Shown here piece by piece: positions 1 through 7,132 of a DNA stretch of 11,769 nucleotides. The position numbers were made by a program, and so were the translations under genes. The stretch is from Gammaproteobacteria bacterium (GTDB lineage: Bacteria; Pseudomonadota; Gammaproteobacteria; UBA9214): assembly GCA_003454335.1 (NCBI GenBank), contig DMKK01000005.1:1-11769 (forward strand). The letters are read 5' to 3'. The number at the start of each line of letters is the position of its first letter. Position 1 is the first letter of the stretch. The notes beneath the pieces were generated by a model. The model had not been told where the DNA came from and ran no database searches. It worked only from the letters and a program-made list of their open reading frames with translations.

Positions 1-993
1 GACCTGCATATGCTGATTTTCTGGATCTGTGTCGTCGCCTGTGTTGCAGTATTCGCCGTACTGATTTATTCCATCTTTAAGCATCGCAAGTCCAAGGGTG
101 CCGTACCAGCCACCTTCCATGAAAGCACTACCGTGGAAATCATCTGGACCACTATCCCGTTTCTGATCCTGGTGGCCATGGCAGTACCGGCAACCACGAC
201 CCTGCTGGCACTGGAAGATACCCGTGACGCAGACATGTCCATCCAGGTCACCGCCTATCAGTGGAAATGGAAATATGACTACCTCGATGAGGACATCAGC
301 TTCTTTAGCGTGCTGACTACCCCGCGTGAGCAGATCGAGGGTGATGCCGAGAAGGGTGAAAACTACCTGCAGGAAGTCGACAACCCCATCGTCGTACCGA
401 TCAACAAGAAGATCCGTTTCCTGATTACCTCCAATGACGTGATTCACTCCTGGTGGGTGCCGGACCTGGGCTGGAAACAGGATGCTGTGCCGGGTTTCAT
501 CAATGATGCCTGGACCGAGTTGACCGAGCCGGGTACCTATCGCGGCAAGTGTGCCGAACTCTGTGGCAAGGACCATGGTTTCATGCCCATCGTTCTGATT
601 GCCAAGACCGAGGAAGACTACGCTGCCTGGGTTGCAGAACAAAAGGGTGCTGCCTCGGCCGCTGCCGATGCCGCCACCCAGACACTGACCATGGATGAGC
701 TGATGGCCAAAGGCGAGGCTGCCTACAATACTGCCTGTGCCGCCTGTCACCAGGCCAACGGTGCAGGCATACCGGGTGTGTTCCCGCCGATTGCCGGTGG
801 GCCGATTGCCACCGGTGATGTTGCCGGCCACATTGATATCGTGGTGAATGGCAAGGCCGGCACCGCCATGCAGGCGTTCGGCGAACAGTTAAATGCCGTG
901 GACCTTGCTGCCATCATTACCTATGAGCGTAACGCCTTCGGTAATGATGCCGGTGATATGGTGCAGCCTGCAGACGTAGCCGCTGCAAAATAA
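1..993 (+). CDS. coxB: Cytochrome c oxidase subunit II with fused C-terminal cytochrome c domain (5' partial)
   Basis: Subunit II of a caa3-type heme-copper oxidase: it takes electrons from cytochrome c through its CuA centre and passes them to subunit I. The gene is cut by the left edge. The frame is open from base 1 (Asp-Leu-His before the first visible Met at 10), and DLHxxIFW is internal family sequence, so the true start and the first part of the protein lie outside. Counting from that Met, there are two membrane helices (about 2-23 and 46-68) and then the periplasmic cupredoxin domain. Its CuA ligands are visible as His146, Cys181, Glu183, Cys185, His189 and Met192. A linker rich in Ala leads to a class I cytochrome c domain with CAACH at 243-247 and a likely axial Met287. 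The fused heme domain makes this a caa3-type rather than a plain aa3-type subunit II. coxA follows after 33 bases. Confidence 0.97.
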   Translation, partial: DLHMLIFWICVVACVAVFAVLIYSIFKHRKSKGAVPATFHESTTVEIIWTTIPFLILVAMAVPATTTLLALEDTRDADMSIQVTAYQWKWKYDYLDEDISFFSVLTTPREQIEGDAEKGENYLQEVDNPIVVPINKKIRFLITSNDVIHSWWVPDLGWKQDAVPGFINDAWTELTEPGTYRGKCAELCGKDHGFMPIVLIAKTEEDYAAWVAEQKGAASAAADAATQTLTMDELMAKGEAAYNTACAACHQANGAGIPGVFPPIAGGPIATGDVAGHIDIVVNGKAGTAMQAFGEQLNAVDLAAIITYERNAFGNDAGDMVQPADVAAAK

Positions 994-1012
994 GGATTTT
1001 CAGGATACAAGT

Positions 1013-1018
1013 GGAGAG
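1013..1018 (+). promoter_or_regulatory. Ribosome binding site of coxA
   Basis: GGAGAG lies 8 bases before the ATG at 1027. It decides between that start and an out-of-frame ATG at 1022, which is too close to it. Confidence 0.7.
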
Positions 1019-1026
1019 ATAATGCA

Positions 1027-2607
1027 ATGAGTACAGCAACCACACACGACGACCATCACGATCACGGCGCACCCAGCGGCCTAATGCGCTGGGTCAAGAC
1101 CACTAACCACAAGGACATCGGTACCCTGTACCTGTGGTTTGCCTTCATCATGCTGTTGATTGGTGGTGCCATGGCCATGGTGATCCGCGCCGAACTGTTC
1201 CAGCCGGGCATGCAGGTAGTGGATCCGCAGTTCTTCAATACCATGACGACCATGCACGGTCTGATCATGGTGTTCGGCGCCATCATGCCGGGCATGGTGG
1301 GACTCGCCAACTGGCAGATTCCGTTGATGATCGGTGCGCCGGACATGGCGCTGCCGCGCATGAACAACTGGAGCTTCTGGATTCTGCCGTTTGCAGGCAC
1401 CATGCTGATCAGCACCCTGTTTATGGAAGGTGGCGGCCCGGCTTTCGGCTGGACCTTCTATGCACCGTTGTCCACGACCTTTGCTCCGGCGAGCACCGAC
1501 TTCTTTATCTTTGCAGTCCACATGCTGGGTTTCTCCTCCATCATGGGTGCCATTAACATCATTGCCACCGTACTCAACATGCGCGCACCGGGCATGACCC
1601 TGATGAAGATGCCGCTGTTTGTCTGGACCTGGTTCATCACTGCCTTCCTGCTGATTGCCGTGATGCCGGTACTGGCAGGCGCAGTGACCATGATGCTGAC
1701 CGACCGTAACTTTGGCACCAGCTTCTTCGATGCCGCCGGCGGCGGTGACCCGGTATTGTTCCAGCATGTGTTCTGGTTCTTCGGGCATCCCGAGGTGTAC
1801 ATCATGATCCTGCCGGCCTTTGGTGTGATTTCAGAAATCATCCCTACCTTTGCCCGCAAGAAGTTGTTCGGCTATAGCTCCATGGTGTATGCAACGGCCT
1901 CTATCGCCTTCCTGTCATTCATCGTGTACGCGCATCATATGTTCACTACCGGTATGCCAGTGGCCGGTGAGTTGTACTTCATGTATGCCACCATCATGAT
2001 TGCGGTACCCACCGCCGTGAAGGTCTTTAACTGGACCGCCACCATGTGGAAGGGCTCCATGACCTTCGAGCCCCCGATGCTGTGGGCAATCGCCTTTGTG
2101 TTCCTGTTTACCATCGGCGGTTTTACCGGTCTGATGATGGGTATTGCACCGGTCGACATGCAGTATCACGATACTTACTTCATCGTGGCCCACTTTCACT
2201 ATGTGCTGGTTACTGGTGCACTGTTTGCCATCATTGCCGCGTTCTACTACTGGGCGCCCAAGTGGACTGGTCACATGGTGAATGACCGGTTGGCCAAGAT
2301 TCACTTCTGGTGGTCTGTGATTTCCGTGAACGTACTGTTCTTCCCGCAACACTTCATCGGTCTGGCCGGTATGCCGCGTCGTATCCCGGATTACTCGCTG
2401 CAGTTTGCCGACTGGAATATGATCTCCAGTCTGGGTGGCTTCGCTTTCGGTCTGGCCCAGGTGTTCTTCCTGTTCGTTATCATCAAGACCATCCGTGGCG
2501 GCGAGCCGGCCACGTCTGAAGTCTGGGAAGGTGCACAGGGTCTGGAGTGGACGGTTGCATCACCGGCACCGTATCACACCTTTGCGACGGCACCGGAAGT
2601 CAGGTAA
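1027..2607 (+). CDS. coxA: Cytochrome c oxidase subunit I
   Basis: Catalytic subunit of the caa3 oxidase. It reduces O2 to water at the heme a3/CuB site and pumps protons across the inner membrane. At 526 residues it has the usual length and about 12 hydrophobic helices. Visible key residues are heme a ligands His77 and His391, heme a3 ligand His389, CuB ligands His254, His303 and His304, the cross-linking Tyr258 and the pair Arg451-Arg452 near the heme propionates. The D-channel Asp106 (in APDMALPRMNN) and Glu256 (in GHPEVY) and the K-channel Lys332 are all present, so this is an A1-type proton-pumping oxidase. The N-terminus carries a His/Asp-rich stretch (residues 7-13) before the first helix. 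The gene sits between coxB and a perfect hairpin 4 bases after its stop codon. Confidence 0.99.
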   Translation: MSTATTHDDHHDHGAPSGLMRWVKTTNHKDIGTLYLWFAFIMLLIGGAMAMVIRAELFQPGMQVVDPQFFNTMTTMHGLIMVFGAIMPGMVGLANWQIPLMIGAPDMALPRMNNWSFWILPFAGTMLISTLFMEGGGPAFGWTFYAPLSTTFAPASTDFFIFAVHMLGFSSIMGAINIIATVLNMRAPGMTLMKMPLFVWTWFITAFLLIAVMPVLAGAVTMMLTDRNFGTSFFDAAGGGDPVLFQHVFWFFGHPEVYIMILPAFGVISEIIPTFARKKLFGYSSMVYATASIAFLSFIVYAHHMFTTGMPVAGELYFMYATIMIAVPTAVKVFNWTATMWKGSMTFEPPMLWAIAFVFLFTIGGFTGLMMGIAPVDMQYHDTYFIVAHFHYVLVTGALFAIIAAFYYWAPKWTGHMVNDRLAKIHFWWSVISVNVLFFPQHFIGLAGMPRRIPDYSLQFADWNMISSLGGFAFGLAQVFFLFVIIKTIRGGEPATSEVWEGAQGLEWTVASPAPYHTFATAPEVR

Positions 2608-2611
2608 TTCG

Positions 2612-2641
2612 AGCGCGCATGGGTGCGAGCCCATGCGCGCT
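2612..2641 (+). other. Perfect 12-bp hairpin just after coxA
   Basis: Arms 2612-2623 and 2630-2641 (AGCGCGCATGGG / CCCATGCGCGCT) pair without mismatch around the 6-base loop TGCGAG. It starts 4 bases after the coxA stop. No T-run follows on either strand, so it is not a standard intrinsic terminator. By position it could protect the 3' end of coxBA mRNA or mark a processing or attenuation point before the assembly genes. The pairing is seen directly; the role is inferred. Confidence 0.75.
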
Positions 2642-2661
2642 AAAATTTACGGGTGAAAATC

Positions 2662-2772
2662 ATGGCAGAGCAGGATAACAGGCGGCAATCGACCCGTATG
2701 GTTGTCACCGTGGTATTGCTGGTGCTGCTGGCACTGGGCTTTTTTGCAGCCAGTTTTTTCGTGCTGACCTAG
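2662..2772 (+). CDS. Small single-helix membrane protein of the cox operon (36 aa)
   Basis: A 36-codon frame starts at ATG 2662 and ends at TAG 2770-2772. The first 12 residues are polar and contain Arg7, Arg8 and Arg12. The rest (about 13-36) is one hydrophobic helix running to the C-terminus, so a small inner-membrane protein with a cytoplasmic N-terminus is likely. Very small single-helix proteins between coxA and ctaG are known in related operons and have been named cytochrome oxidase small assembly proteins. Placing this one in that group rests on position, size and layout, not on a motif I can name. The upstream GGGTG (2651-2655) is only a weak ribosome binding site. It may help CtaG act on subunit I, but that is inference. 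Confidence 0.7.
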   Translation: MAEQDNRRQSTRMVVTVVLLVLLALGFFAASFFVLT

Positions 2773-2813
2773 ATTACTGAACTGGATAACTGGACTGAAT
2801 TACAGACTGGGAC

Positions 2814-3404
2814 ATGGAAAAAAACGATCGCAAACAGGCTAATCAGCGAGTTGTAAAGCGGCTTGGTATTGCCGCAGTGCTGATGTTTGGCTTCGGTTTT
2901 GCACTGGTACCGCTGTACGATGTGTTCTGCGACATAACCGGTATTAATGGTAAAACCGGACGTATAGATATGGAAGAAGCGCTCAGTCAGCAGGTTGATG
3001 CAGACCGCCTGGTGACAGTGGAGTTTCTGGCAACGGTACATTCTGACCTGCCATGGGAGTTCAGGCCGATGGTCAGGAGGATCAAGGTACACCCGGGCGA
3101 AGTGACCGAAGTCAACTATTTAGCCAGTAACAAGACGGAAAATCTGGTTGCGGGCCAGGCAGTTCCCAGTCTGGCACCGGGACTGGCAGCAAAGTATTTC
3201 AACAAGACAGAATGTTTCTGTTTTACCCGGCAGACACTGGGACCGGGAGAGAGCAGGGAAATGCCGCTGCGGTTTGTAGTAGATCCGGAGCTGCCCGAGA
3301 ATGTCAGGACCGTGTCATTGTCCTATACCTTCTACCAGGCAGAACCTGATGCGTCAGGTAGTACCAGTTCAATGGAGTCAGGTGGACTTGAGTCCGTTAT
3401 GTGA
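2814..3404 (+). CDS. ctaG: Cytochrome c oxidase assembly protein CtaG (Cox11 family, CuB insertion)
   Basis: Cox11/CtaG is a membrane-anchored periplasmic copper chaperone that delivers copper to the CuB site of subunit I. The 196-residue protein has a short basic cytoplasmic N-terminus, one membrane helix (about 16-35), then LYDVFCDITGINGKTGR with Cys39 just outside the membrane. The immunoglobulin-like copper domain carries the hallmark CFCF at 134-137 (copper ligands Cys134 and Cys136) in KTECFCFTRQTL. Length and motifs are typical of bacterial members. The last 18 residues or so are Ser/Gly-rich and probably disordered. It follows the 36-aa protein by 41 bases and precedes coxC by 85 bases. 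Only a weak GGG (2809-2811) precedes the ATG. Confidence 0.97.
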   Translation: MEKNDRKQANQRVVKRLGIAAVLMFGFGFALVPLYDVFCDITGINGKTGRIDMEEALSQQVDADRLVTVEFLATVHSDLPWEFRPMVRRIKVHPGEVTEVNYLASNKTENLVAGQAVPSLAPGLAAKYFNKTECFCFTRQTLGPGESREMPLRFVVDPELPENVRTVSLSYTFYQAEPDASGSTSSMESGGLESVM

Positions 3405-3412
3405 TTTTGCAG

Positions 3413-3444
3413 ATGGTGGGGTCGTCAGGCCTGTTTGCCACCAT
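3413..3444 (+). other. Intergenic hairpin between ctaG and coxC
   Basis: A 7-bp stem, ATGGTGG (3413-3419) with CCACCAT (3438-3444), encloses an 18-base loop that itself holds the palindrome CAGGCCTG (3426-3433). No T-run follows, so this is not a clear terminator. A weak structural element of unknown role. Confidence 0.35.
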
Positions 3445-3478
3445 TGGAAATTTTCTGAATAACTTAAAAGTATAGAGA

Positions 3479-3483
3479 GGGAG
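3479..3483 (+). promoter_or_regulatory. Ribosome binding site of coxC
   Basis: GGGAG, within the purine-rich AGAGAGGGAG, lies 6 bases before the ATG at 3490. It is one of the strongest ribosome binding sites in the window. Confidence 0.7.
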
Positions 3484-3489
3484 TTATCA

Positions 3490-4353
3490 ATGTCATCATC
3501 TAGCGGGGGTTACTACCTACCGGAACCCAGTCACTGGCCCATTACGGGTTCAATCGGCATGTTCCTGATGCTGTTCGGTTTTGCCAGCTTTCTGCATGGC
3601 GGTAGCAGCCTGGTCATGATTGCCGGGGCTGCGGTTCTTATCTTCATGCTGTTCGGCTGGTTCGGGACCGTGATTAATGAAAGCCTGAGTGGCAAATACA
3701 ACAGCCAGGTGGATACCTCGTTCCGCATGGGCATGGGCTGGTTTATTTTCTCCGAAGTCATGTTTTTTGCAGCGTTCTTCGGTGTCCTGTTTTATGCGCG
3801 GATGTGGGCTATTCCGTGGCTGGGCGGGTCATCCAATAACGCTATGACCCACGAATTGCTGTGGCCTGCATTTGATGCCGTGTGGCCCACCAACGGCCCT
3901 GGTGATGTCGGCGGTGAATACCAGTCGATGGGTGCCTGGGGTATTCCGGCTATCAATACCCTGATCCTGTTATCCAGTGGCGTGACCCTTACCTGGGCGC
4001 ACTGGGGGTTGAAGAAAGAAGACCGTACCCAGTTGATCCTTGGTCTGATGCTCACTGTTGCGCTTGGCTTCCTGTTCCTCGGTCTGCAGGCCTATGAGTA
4101 CTACCATGCCTACCATGAGCTCAACCTGAAGCTGACAAGCGGCATGTATGGCTCGACCTTTTACATGCTCACCGGTTTTCACGGCCTGCATGTGACGCTG
4201 GGTGCGACCATGCTGTTTGTGATCTTGATTCGCAGCATGAAAGGCCACTTCACCGAGGAGCACCACTTCGCGTTTGAGGCGGTGGCCTGGTACTGGCACT
4301 TTGTTGACGTGGTTTGGCTGATTCTATTCGTCTTTGTCTACTGGCTGGTCTAG
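3490..4353 (+). CDS. coxC: Cytochrome c oxidase subunit III
   Basis: Subunit III is the third core membrane subunit; it stabilises subunit I and supports sustained proton uptake through the D channel. The 287-residue protein has seven predicted helices (about 20-35, 40-62, 84-105, 154-171, 181-201, 223-246, 266-286). Family hallmarks are the buried Glu89 in FSEVMFF, HGLHV at 231-235 and the C-terminal FEAVAWYWHFVDVVWL. A loop of about 45 residues between helices 3 and 4 (around 108-152) separates the two helix bundles. The gene ends the first transcription unit, with a strong terminator 20 bases after its stop codon. Confidence 0.98.
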   Translation: MSSSSGGYYLPEPSHWPITGSIGMFLMLFGFASFLHGGSSLVMIAGAAVLIFMLFGWFGTVINESLSGKYNSQVDTSFRMGMGWFIFSEVMFFAAFFGVLFYARMWAIPWLGGSSNNAMTHELLWPAFDAVWPTNGPGDVGGEYQSMGAWGIPAINTLILLSSGVTLTWAHWGLKKEDRTQLILGLMLTVALGFLFLGLQAYEYYHAYHELNLKLTSGMYGSTFYMLTGFHGLHVTLGATMLFVILIRSMKGHFTEEHHFAFEAVAWYWHFVDVVWLILFVFVYWLV

Positions 4354-4372
4354 ACGGCGAGCGTACTGATTG

Positions 4373-4404
4373 AAAAAGGGCGCTGCTTTGCAGCGCCCTT
4401 TTTT
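4373..4404. terminator. Bidirectional intrinsic terminator
   Basis: GGGCGCTGC (4378-4386) and GCAGCGCCC (4390-4398) form a GC-rich 9-bp stem with a TTT loop. Five A-T pairs extend the stem outward (A-run 4373-4377, T-run 4399-4404), giving a T-tract on both strands. It ends the coxBA-ctaG-coxC transcript on the + strand and can also stop the convergent DUF2909 gene on the - strand. Confidence 0.93.
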
Positions 4405-4469
4405 GCTTTCTACAGGGGTGATCGCATCCTTGAATGGGTTAAAATGGCATGCCTGAGTGCAACAGGCTC

Positions 4470-4682
4470 CTAGCCGGGAATGGCACCGTGTGGTTGCAGC
4501 AGGCCGGTGGCAAAGCCAATCATCAACAGGATGAACAGAAGTACAGACAGGCTGACCCTTACCGTGAGTGCCTTGACGGTGCGCTCTGAAGCGCCCTTGT
4601 CCTTCATCAGGAAAAACAGACCGCTGAAGAGACTGCCGATGATGGCAAACAGAAACAGGACAACAATGATTTTGGTGATCAT
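4470..4682 (-). CDS. DUF2909 / twin transmembrane protein
   Basis: A 70-residue protein with two membrane helices (about 4-25 and 42-62) joined by a charged loop, MKDKGASERTVKALTVR. This matches the small DUF2909 family, usually found within cytochrome c oxidase loci of gamma- and betaproteobacteria and often inverted relative to its neighbours, as here. Its biochemical role is not known; a part in oxidase assembly or stability is guessed from context. I chose the ATG at 4682 because the first helix begins directly after it. An upstream TTG extension to 4739 would add 19 unlike residues (PIPFCYTCGHY...) and overlap the SURF1 start. No clear ribosome binding site is visible. It converges on coxC and diverges from SURF1 with 56 bases between starts. 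Confidence 0.88.
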   Translation of the reverse strand: MITKIIVVLFLFAIIGSLFSGLFFLMKDKGASERTVKALTVRVSLSVLLFILLMIGFATGLLQPHGAIPG

Positions 4683-4695
4683 GGGTATAACCGGG

Positions 4696-4723
4696 TTGGC
4701 TGGATAATGACCGCAAGTATAGC
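4696..4723. promoter_or_regulatory. Possible divergent promoter region between DUF2909 gene and SURF1
   Basis: On the + strand, TTGGCT (4696-4701), a 16-base spacer and TATAGC (4718-4723) resemble a sigma70 promoter. Transcription would start very near the SURF1 ATG. On the - strand, TATACT (4716-4721) is a good -10 for the DUF2909 gene, but I see no matching -35. Some promoter is expected here because a terminator precedes SURF1. The exact elements are a weak call. Confidence 0.3.
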
Positions 4724-4738
4724 AAAATGGTATTGGCA

Positions 4739-5473
4739 ATGAGATTTGGTGCTTTCGACTTCAAACCAGCACGGTGGCCAACCATCATCACCCTGTTGCT
4801 GTTGGCGCTGATGACCTGGCTGGGATTCTGGCAACTGGAACGGGCCAACTGGAAACAGGCGCTGGTTGATACACATGAAGGCCGTACCCGGCTGTCACCC
4901 ATAGCGCTGCGTCCGGGAGCGGAGATTGACGATGAGGTGCAATACCGTCGTGTGTTTGCGCGTGGATACTATGATATGGAACACCAGTTGCTGCTGGATA
5001 ACAAAACGTATCAGGGACATGCCGGCTATCAAGTGCTCACCCCACTGCATCTGGCTGAATCGGATGCGGTCGTGCTGGTTAACCGCGGCTGGGTTCCGCT
5101 GGGCAAGAGCCGGGCAGAATTGCCGGAGTTGCCGGGGACCGACGGTGAAGTACTGGTCGATGCGATGGTCCAGTTGCCGCCGACAAAACTCTTCAGGCTT
5201 GCTGAGGTTGACGAGGTCAACGCAGCCTGGCCCAAGGTGGTGCAGCAGGTTGAAATGGGAGAGCTGGAGCAACTGCTGGGTGTTCCTCTGGAGCCATTGA
5301 CACTGTTGCTGGACAAGGACGATGCGTTCGGTTTTATCCGGGACTGGAAAGCTGTTTATGGTGTCACAGTTGACAAACATCGCGCCTACGCGGTGCAGTG
5401 GTTTACGCTCGCTGCGGTGCTGTTGCTGATTTATATAAGCGTGAATTCCAAACGCATATCAAACGAGAAGTGA
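4739..5473 (+). CDS. SURF1 family cytochrome c oxidase assembly protein
   Basis: SURF1 (Shy1) proteins help insert heme A into subunit I during oxidase assembly. The 244-residue protein has the typical two-helix layout: an N-terminal helix (about 14-32) ending in LGFWQLERA (28-36), a periplasmic domain with RGYYD (75-79) and VNRGWVP (114-120), and HRAYAVQWF (214-222) leading into the C-terminal helix (about 221-235). Start choice: an in-frame ATG at 4727 would add only MVLA. The MRFGAFDFKP start at 4739 fits the family's usual short N-terminus better, although neither ATG has a strong ribosome binding site. It heads the second oxidase transcription unit, and the next gene starts 10 bases after its stop. 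Confidence 0.93.
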   Translation: MRFGAFDFKPARWPTIITLLLLALMTWLGFWQLERANWKQALVDTHEGRTRLSPIALRPGAEIDDEVQYRRVFARGYYDMEHQLLLDNKTYQGHAGYQVLTPLHLAESDAVVLVNRGWVPLGKSRAELPELPGTDGEVLVDAMVQLPPTKLFRLAEVDEVNAAWPKVVQQVEMGELEQLLGVPLEPLTLLLDKDDAFGFIRDWKAVYGVTVDKHRAYAVQWFTLAAVLLLIYISVNSKRISNEK

Positions 5474-5483
5474 TGAAAAGACG

Positions 5484-6125
5484 ATGAATGAGAAAAGGGT
5501 TATGTCTGCCGGCAGGCAGCGTGGATTTCTGAGTTCGCGTCAGGGACTGGTGTTGCTGGGCTTGCTGTTCATGACGCCGGCGTTTGTTGCCTGGGTTATG
5601 CACAACAGCAGTGAGGAGGGCTGGCGACCTGAAGGGACCACCAACAGGGGCATGCTGGTGCATCCGGCCAGGCCGCTGATTTTCCCGGCAGACATGATGA
5701 TTGCCGGGGTGTCTGCAAATGACTACCTGCAAGGCAAGTGGACGCTGTTGTATATCGGTGATAGCGACTGTGGTGAGGTGTGCAATAACAATCTTTACAA
5801 GATGCGTCAGGTAAATATCGCCCAGAACGAGAACATGAAACGGGTGCAACGCCTGTACCTTGTCAGGGAAGAAGAACTGTCAGGGACGCCGGGTGCCTTG
5901 CTGGAGAAGGAATATTCGAATATGGAAGTAGCGCTCTTCCCGGATACGCAGGCACAACAGCTAACGCCTGATTTTTTGATAGAGGGTGTTTCCATGGAGG
6001 GCGCCGAGCGTGTGTATATCATCGATCCGCTGGGTAATCTGATGATGTACTATCCAGCCGATGCAGATCCGGGCGGGATGCTGAAGGATCTGAAGAAATT
6101 ACTGAAATACTCAAAGATCGGTTAG
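5484..6125 (+). CDS. Membrane-anchored thioredoxin-like protein with CxxxC motif (SCO-like), cox locus
   Basis: A 213-residue protein with a basic N-terminus, one membrane helix (about 21-39) and a periplasmic domain with a thioredoxin-like pattern: [15 protein letters not shown] (strand, then Cys96 and Cys100), LYKMRQV, VQRLYLV and a late strand [15 protein letters not shown]. The CxxxC spacing is that of SCO/Sco1 copper chaperones. However, I find no His in the position before the VYIID strand where SCO proteins keep their third copper ligand. Proteins of this kind are regular neighbours of SURF1 and ctaA in gammaproteobacterial oxidase loci. A role as thiol reductant or copper handling factor for CuA or CtaG is inference. 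It is 10 bases from both SURF1 and ctaB, so co-transcription is very likely. Confidence 0.85.
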   Translation: MNEKRVMSAGRQRGFLSSRQGLVLLGLLFMTPAFVAWVMHNSSEEGWRPEGTTNRGMLVHPARPLIFPADMMIAGVSANDYLQGKWTLLYIGDSDCGEVCNNNLYKMRQVNIAQNENMKRVQRLYLVREEELSGTPGALLEKEYSNMEVALFPDTQAQQLTPDFLIEGVSMEGAERVYIIDPLGNLMMYYPADADPGGMLKDLKKLLKYSKIG

Positions 6126-6135
6126 TGAATATTCC

Positions 6136-7017
6136 ATGATGGATCTGGTTAAAAGCTACCTGGGCCTGTGCAAACTCAAGGTTGTGGCGTTGATTGTCTT
6201 TACCGCCATGGTCGGAATGTTTATGGCGACATCACCCCCCGGCATGGTGCCGTGGGACGTACTGATCCTTGGTAACCTGGGAATTGGCATGGCGGCATCC
6301 GCTGCCGCTGCAATTAATCATGTGCTGGATGCGCGTGAAGATGCCAAGATGGCACGCACCCGTCAGCGTCCCCTGCCGCAAGGTGCTGTCAGCGAACGCC
6401 ATGCGCTGGTGTTTGCCATCCTGCTGGGTGCACTGGCCATGGTTGTCCTGGGGGTATTTATTAATACCCTGACTGCGGTGCTGACCTTCCTGTCGCTGGT
6501 CGGTTATGCCGTGGTCTATACCATGTACCTGAAGCGGGCGACACCACAGAACATTGTCATTGGTGGCGCTGCCGGTGCTGCACCCCCCGTACTGGGCTGG
6601 GTGGCACTGACCGGCACGGTTGATCCGCATGCCCTGCTGCTGTTCCTGATTATCTTCATCTGGACCCCGCCGCATTTCTGGGCACTGGCGATTCACCGGC
6701 GTGATGAATATGCAAAAGTTGATATCCCCATGTTACCGGTAACGCATGGCGTGCCGTTTACGCGTTTGCAAATACTGCTCTATACCATAATGCTGATTGT
6801 CGTCAGTGTATTGCCGTTTGTATTCAAAATGAGCGGGTTATTCTACCTGGCGGGTGCATTGATACTGGGAGGCGGTTTTCTTTATTACGCCGTACTGTTG
6901 ATGAAGGGTGATGACGAGAGCATTGCCATGAAGACCTTTGGTTATTCCATCTGGTACCTGATGGCGATGTTTACCATTCTACTTGTTGATCATTACCTGC
7001 TGTTGCTGTCCTGGTAA
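6136..7017 (+). CDS. ctaB: Protoheme IX farnesyltransferase (heme O synthase)
   Basis: CtaB/CyoE adds a farnesyl group to the 2-vinyl group of heme B to give heme O, the precursor of heme A. The 293-residue protein is an integral membrane UbiA-family prenyltransferase with about eight or nine hydrophobic helices. The first Asp-rich motif is seen as N61[18 protein letters not shown] (NxxxDxxxD with Asn61, Asp65, Asp69). The second conserved region is [18 protein letters not shown] (about 188-205), preceded by [11 protein letters not shown]. Two adjacent ATGs (6136 and 6139) are possible starts. It closes the second oxidase unit. Heme A synthase, the next enzyme, is not encoded in this window. 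Also named cyoE. Confidence 0.97.
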   Translation: MMDLVKSYLGLCKLKVVALIVFTAMVGMFMATSPPGMVPWDVLILGNLGIGMAASAAAAINHVLDAREDAKMARTRQRPLPQGAVSERHALVFAILLGALAMVVLGVFINTLTAVLTFLSLVGYAVVYTMYLKRATPQNIVIGGAAGAAPPVLGWVALTGTVDPHALLLFLIIFIWTPPHFWALAIHRRDEYAKVDIPMLPVTHGVPFTRLQILLYTIMLIVVSVLPFVFKMSGLFYLAGALILGGGFLYYAVLLMKGDDESIAMKTFGYSIWYLMAMFTILLVDHYLLLLSW

Positions 7018-7071
7018 GGTTGCTCGCGCAAAGTTTTCGTTCCTGCTTACCCCTCGCGTGCAATAGAGAAT

Positions 7072-7105
7072 GTAGTATGTGCTTCGCAAGCTCAGCGCAT
7101 CCTAC
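7072..7105. repeat. Degenerate palindromic (REP-like) element
   Basis: GTAGTATGTGCT (7072-7083) pairs with AGCGCATCCTAC (7094-7105) with one mismatch and one G-T wobble over 12 positions, around a 10-base loop. The GGATGCGCT-type arm resembles short interspersed palindromes common between genes of gammaproteobacteria. I recognise the pattern from memory and see only one copy here. It lies between the convergent ctaB and DUF523 genes and has no T-run. Confidence 0.45.
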
Positions 7106-7132
7106 TGGCGATAGAGTTTCCGCCAGGTTAGG
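7101..7132. other. Second hairpin, overlapping the palindrome and the DUF523 stop codon
   Basis: CTGGCG (7105-7110) pairs with CGCCAG (7121-7126). CCTA (7101-7104) can extend the stem with TAGG (7129-7132) across a 2-base bulge. It shares 7101-7105 with the preceding hairpin, so the two cannot form together. It covers the stop codon of the DUF523 gene. It may mark the end of both convergent transcripts, but lacks a T-tract. Confidence 0.4.

Noticed and set aside
10..993. Start of coxB at the ATG at position 10
   Set aside because: The frame is open to base 1, and DLHxxIFW is internal subunit II sequence; the true start is outside the window.
1081..1788. 235-residue reading frame on the - strand inside coxA
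   Set aside because: It is the antisense of a well conserved gene; composition rich in His, Gln and Gly is typical of shadow frames.
3444..3476. Possible promoter before coxC (TTGGAA ... TATAGA)
   Set aside because: The spacer is 21 bases, outside the usual range, and coxC is well placed for co-transcription with ctaG.
4683..4739. N-terminal extension of the DUF2909 protein from a TTG
   Set aside because: The added residues do not fit the family, overlap the SURF1 start, and the ATG at 4682 stands right before the first helix.
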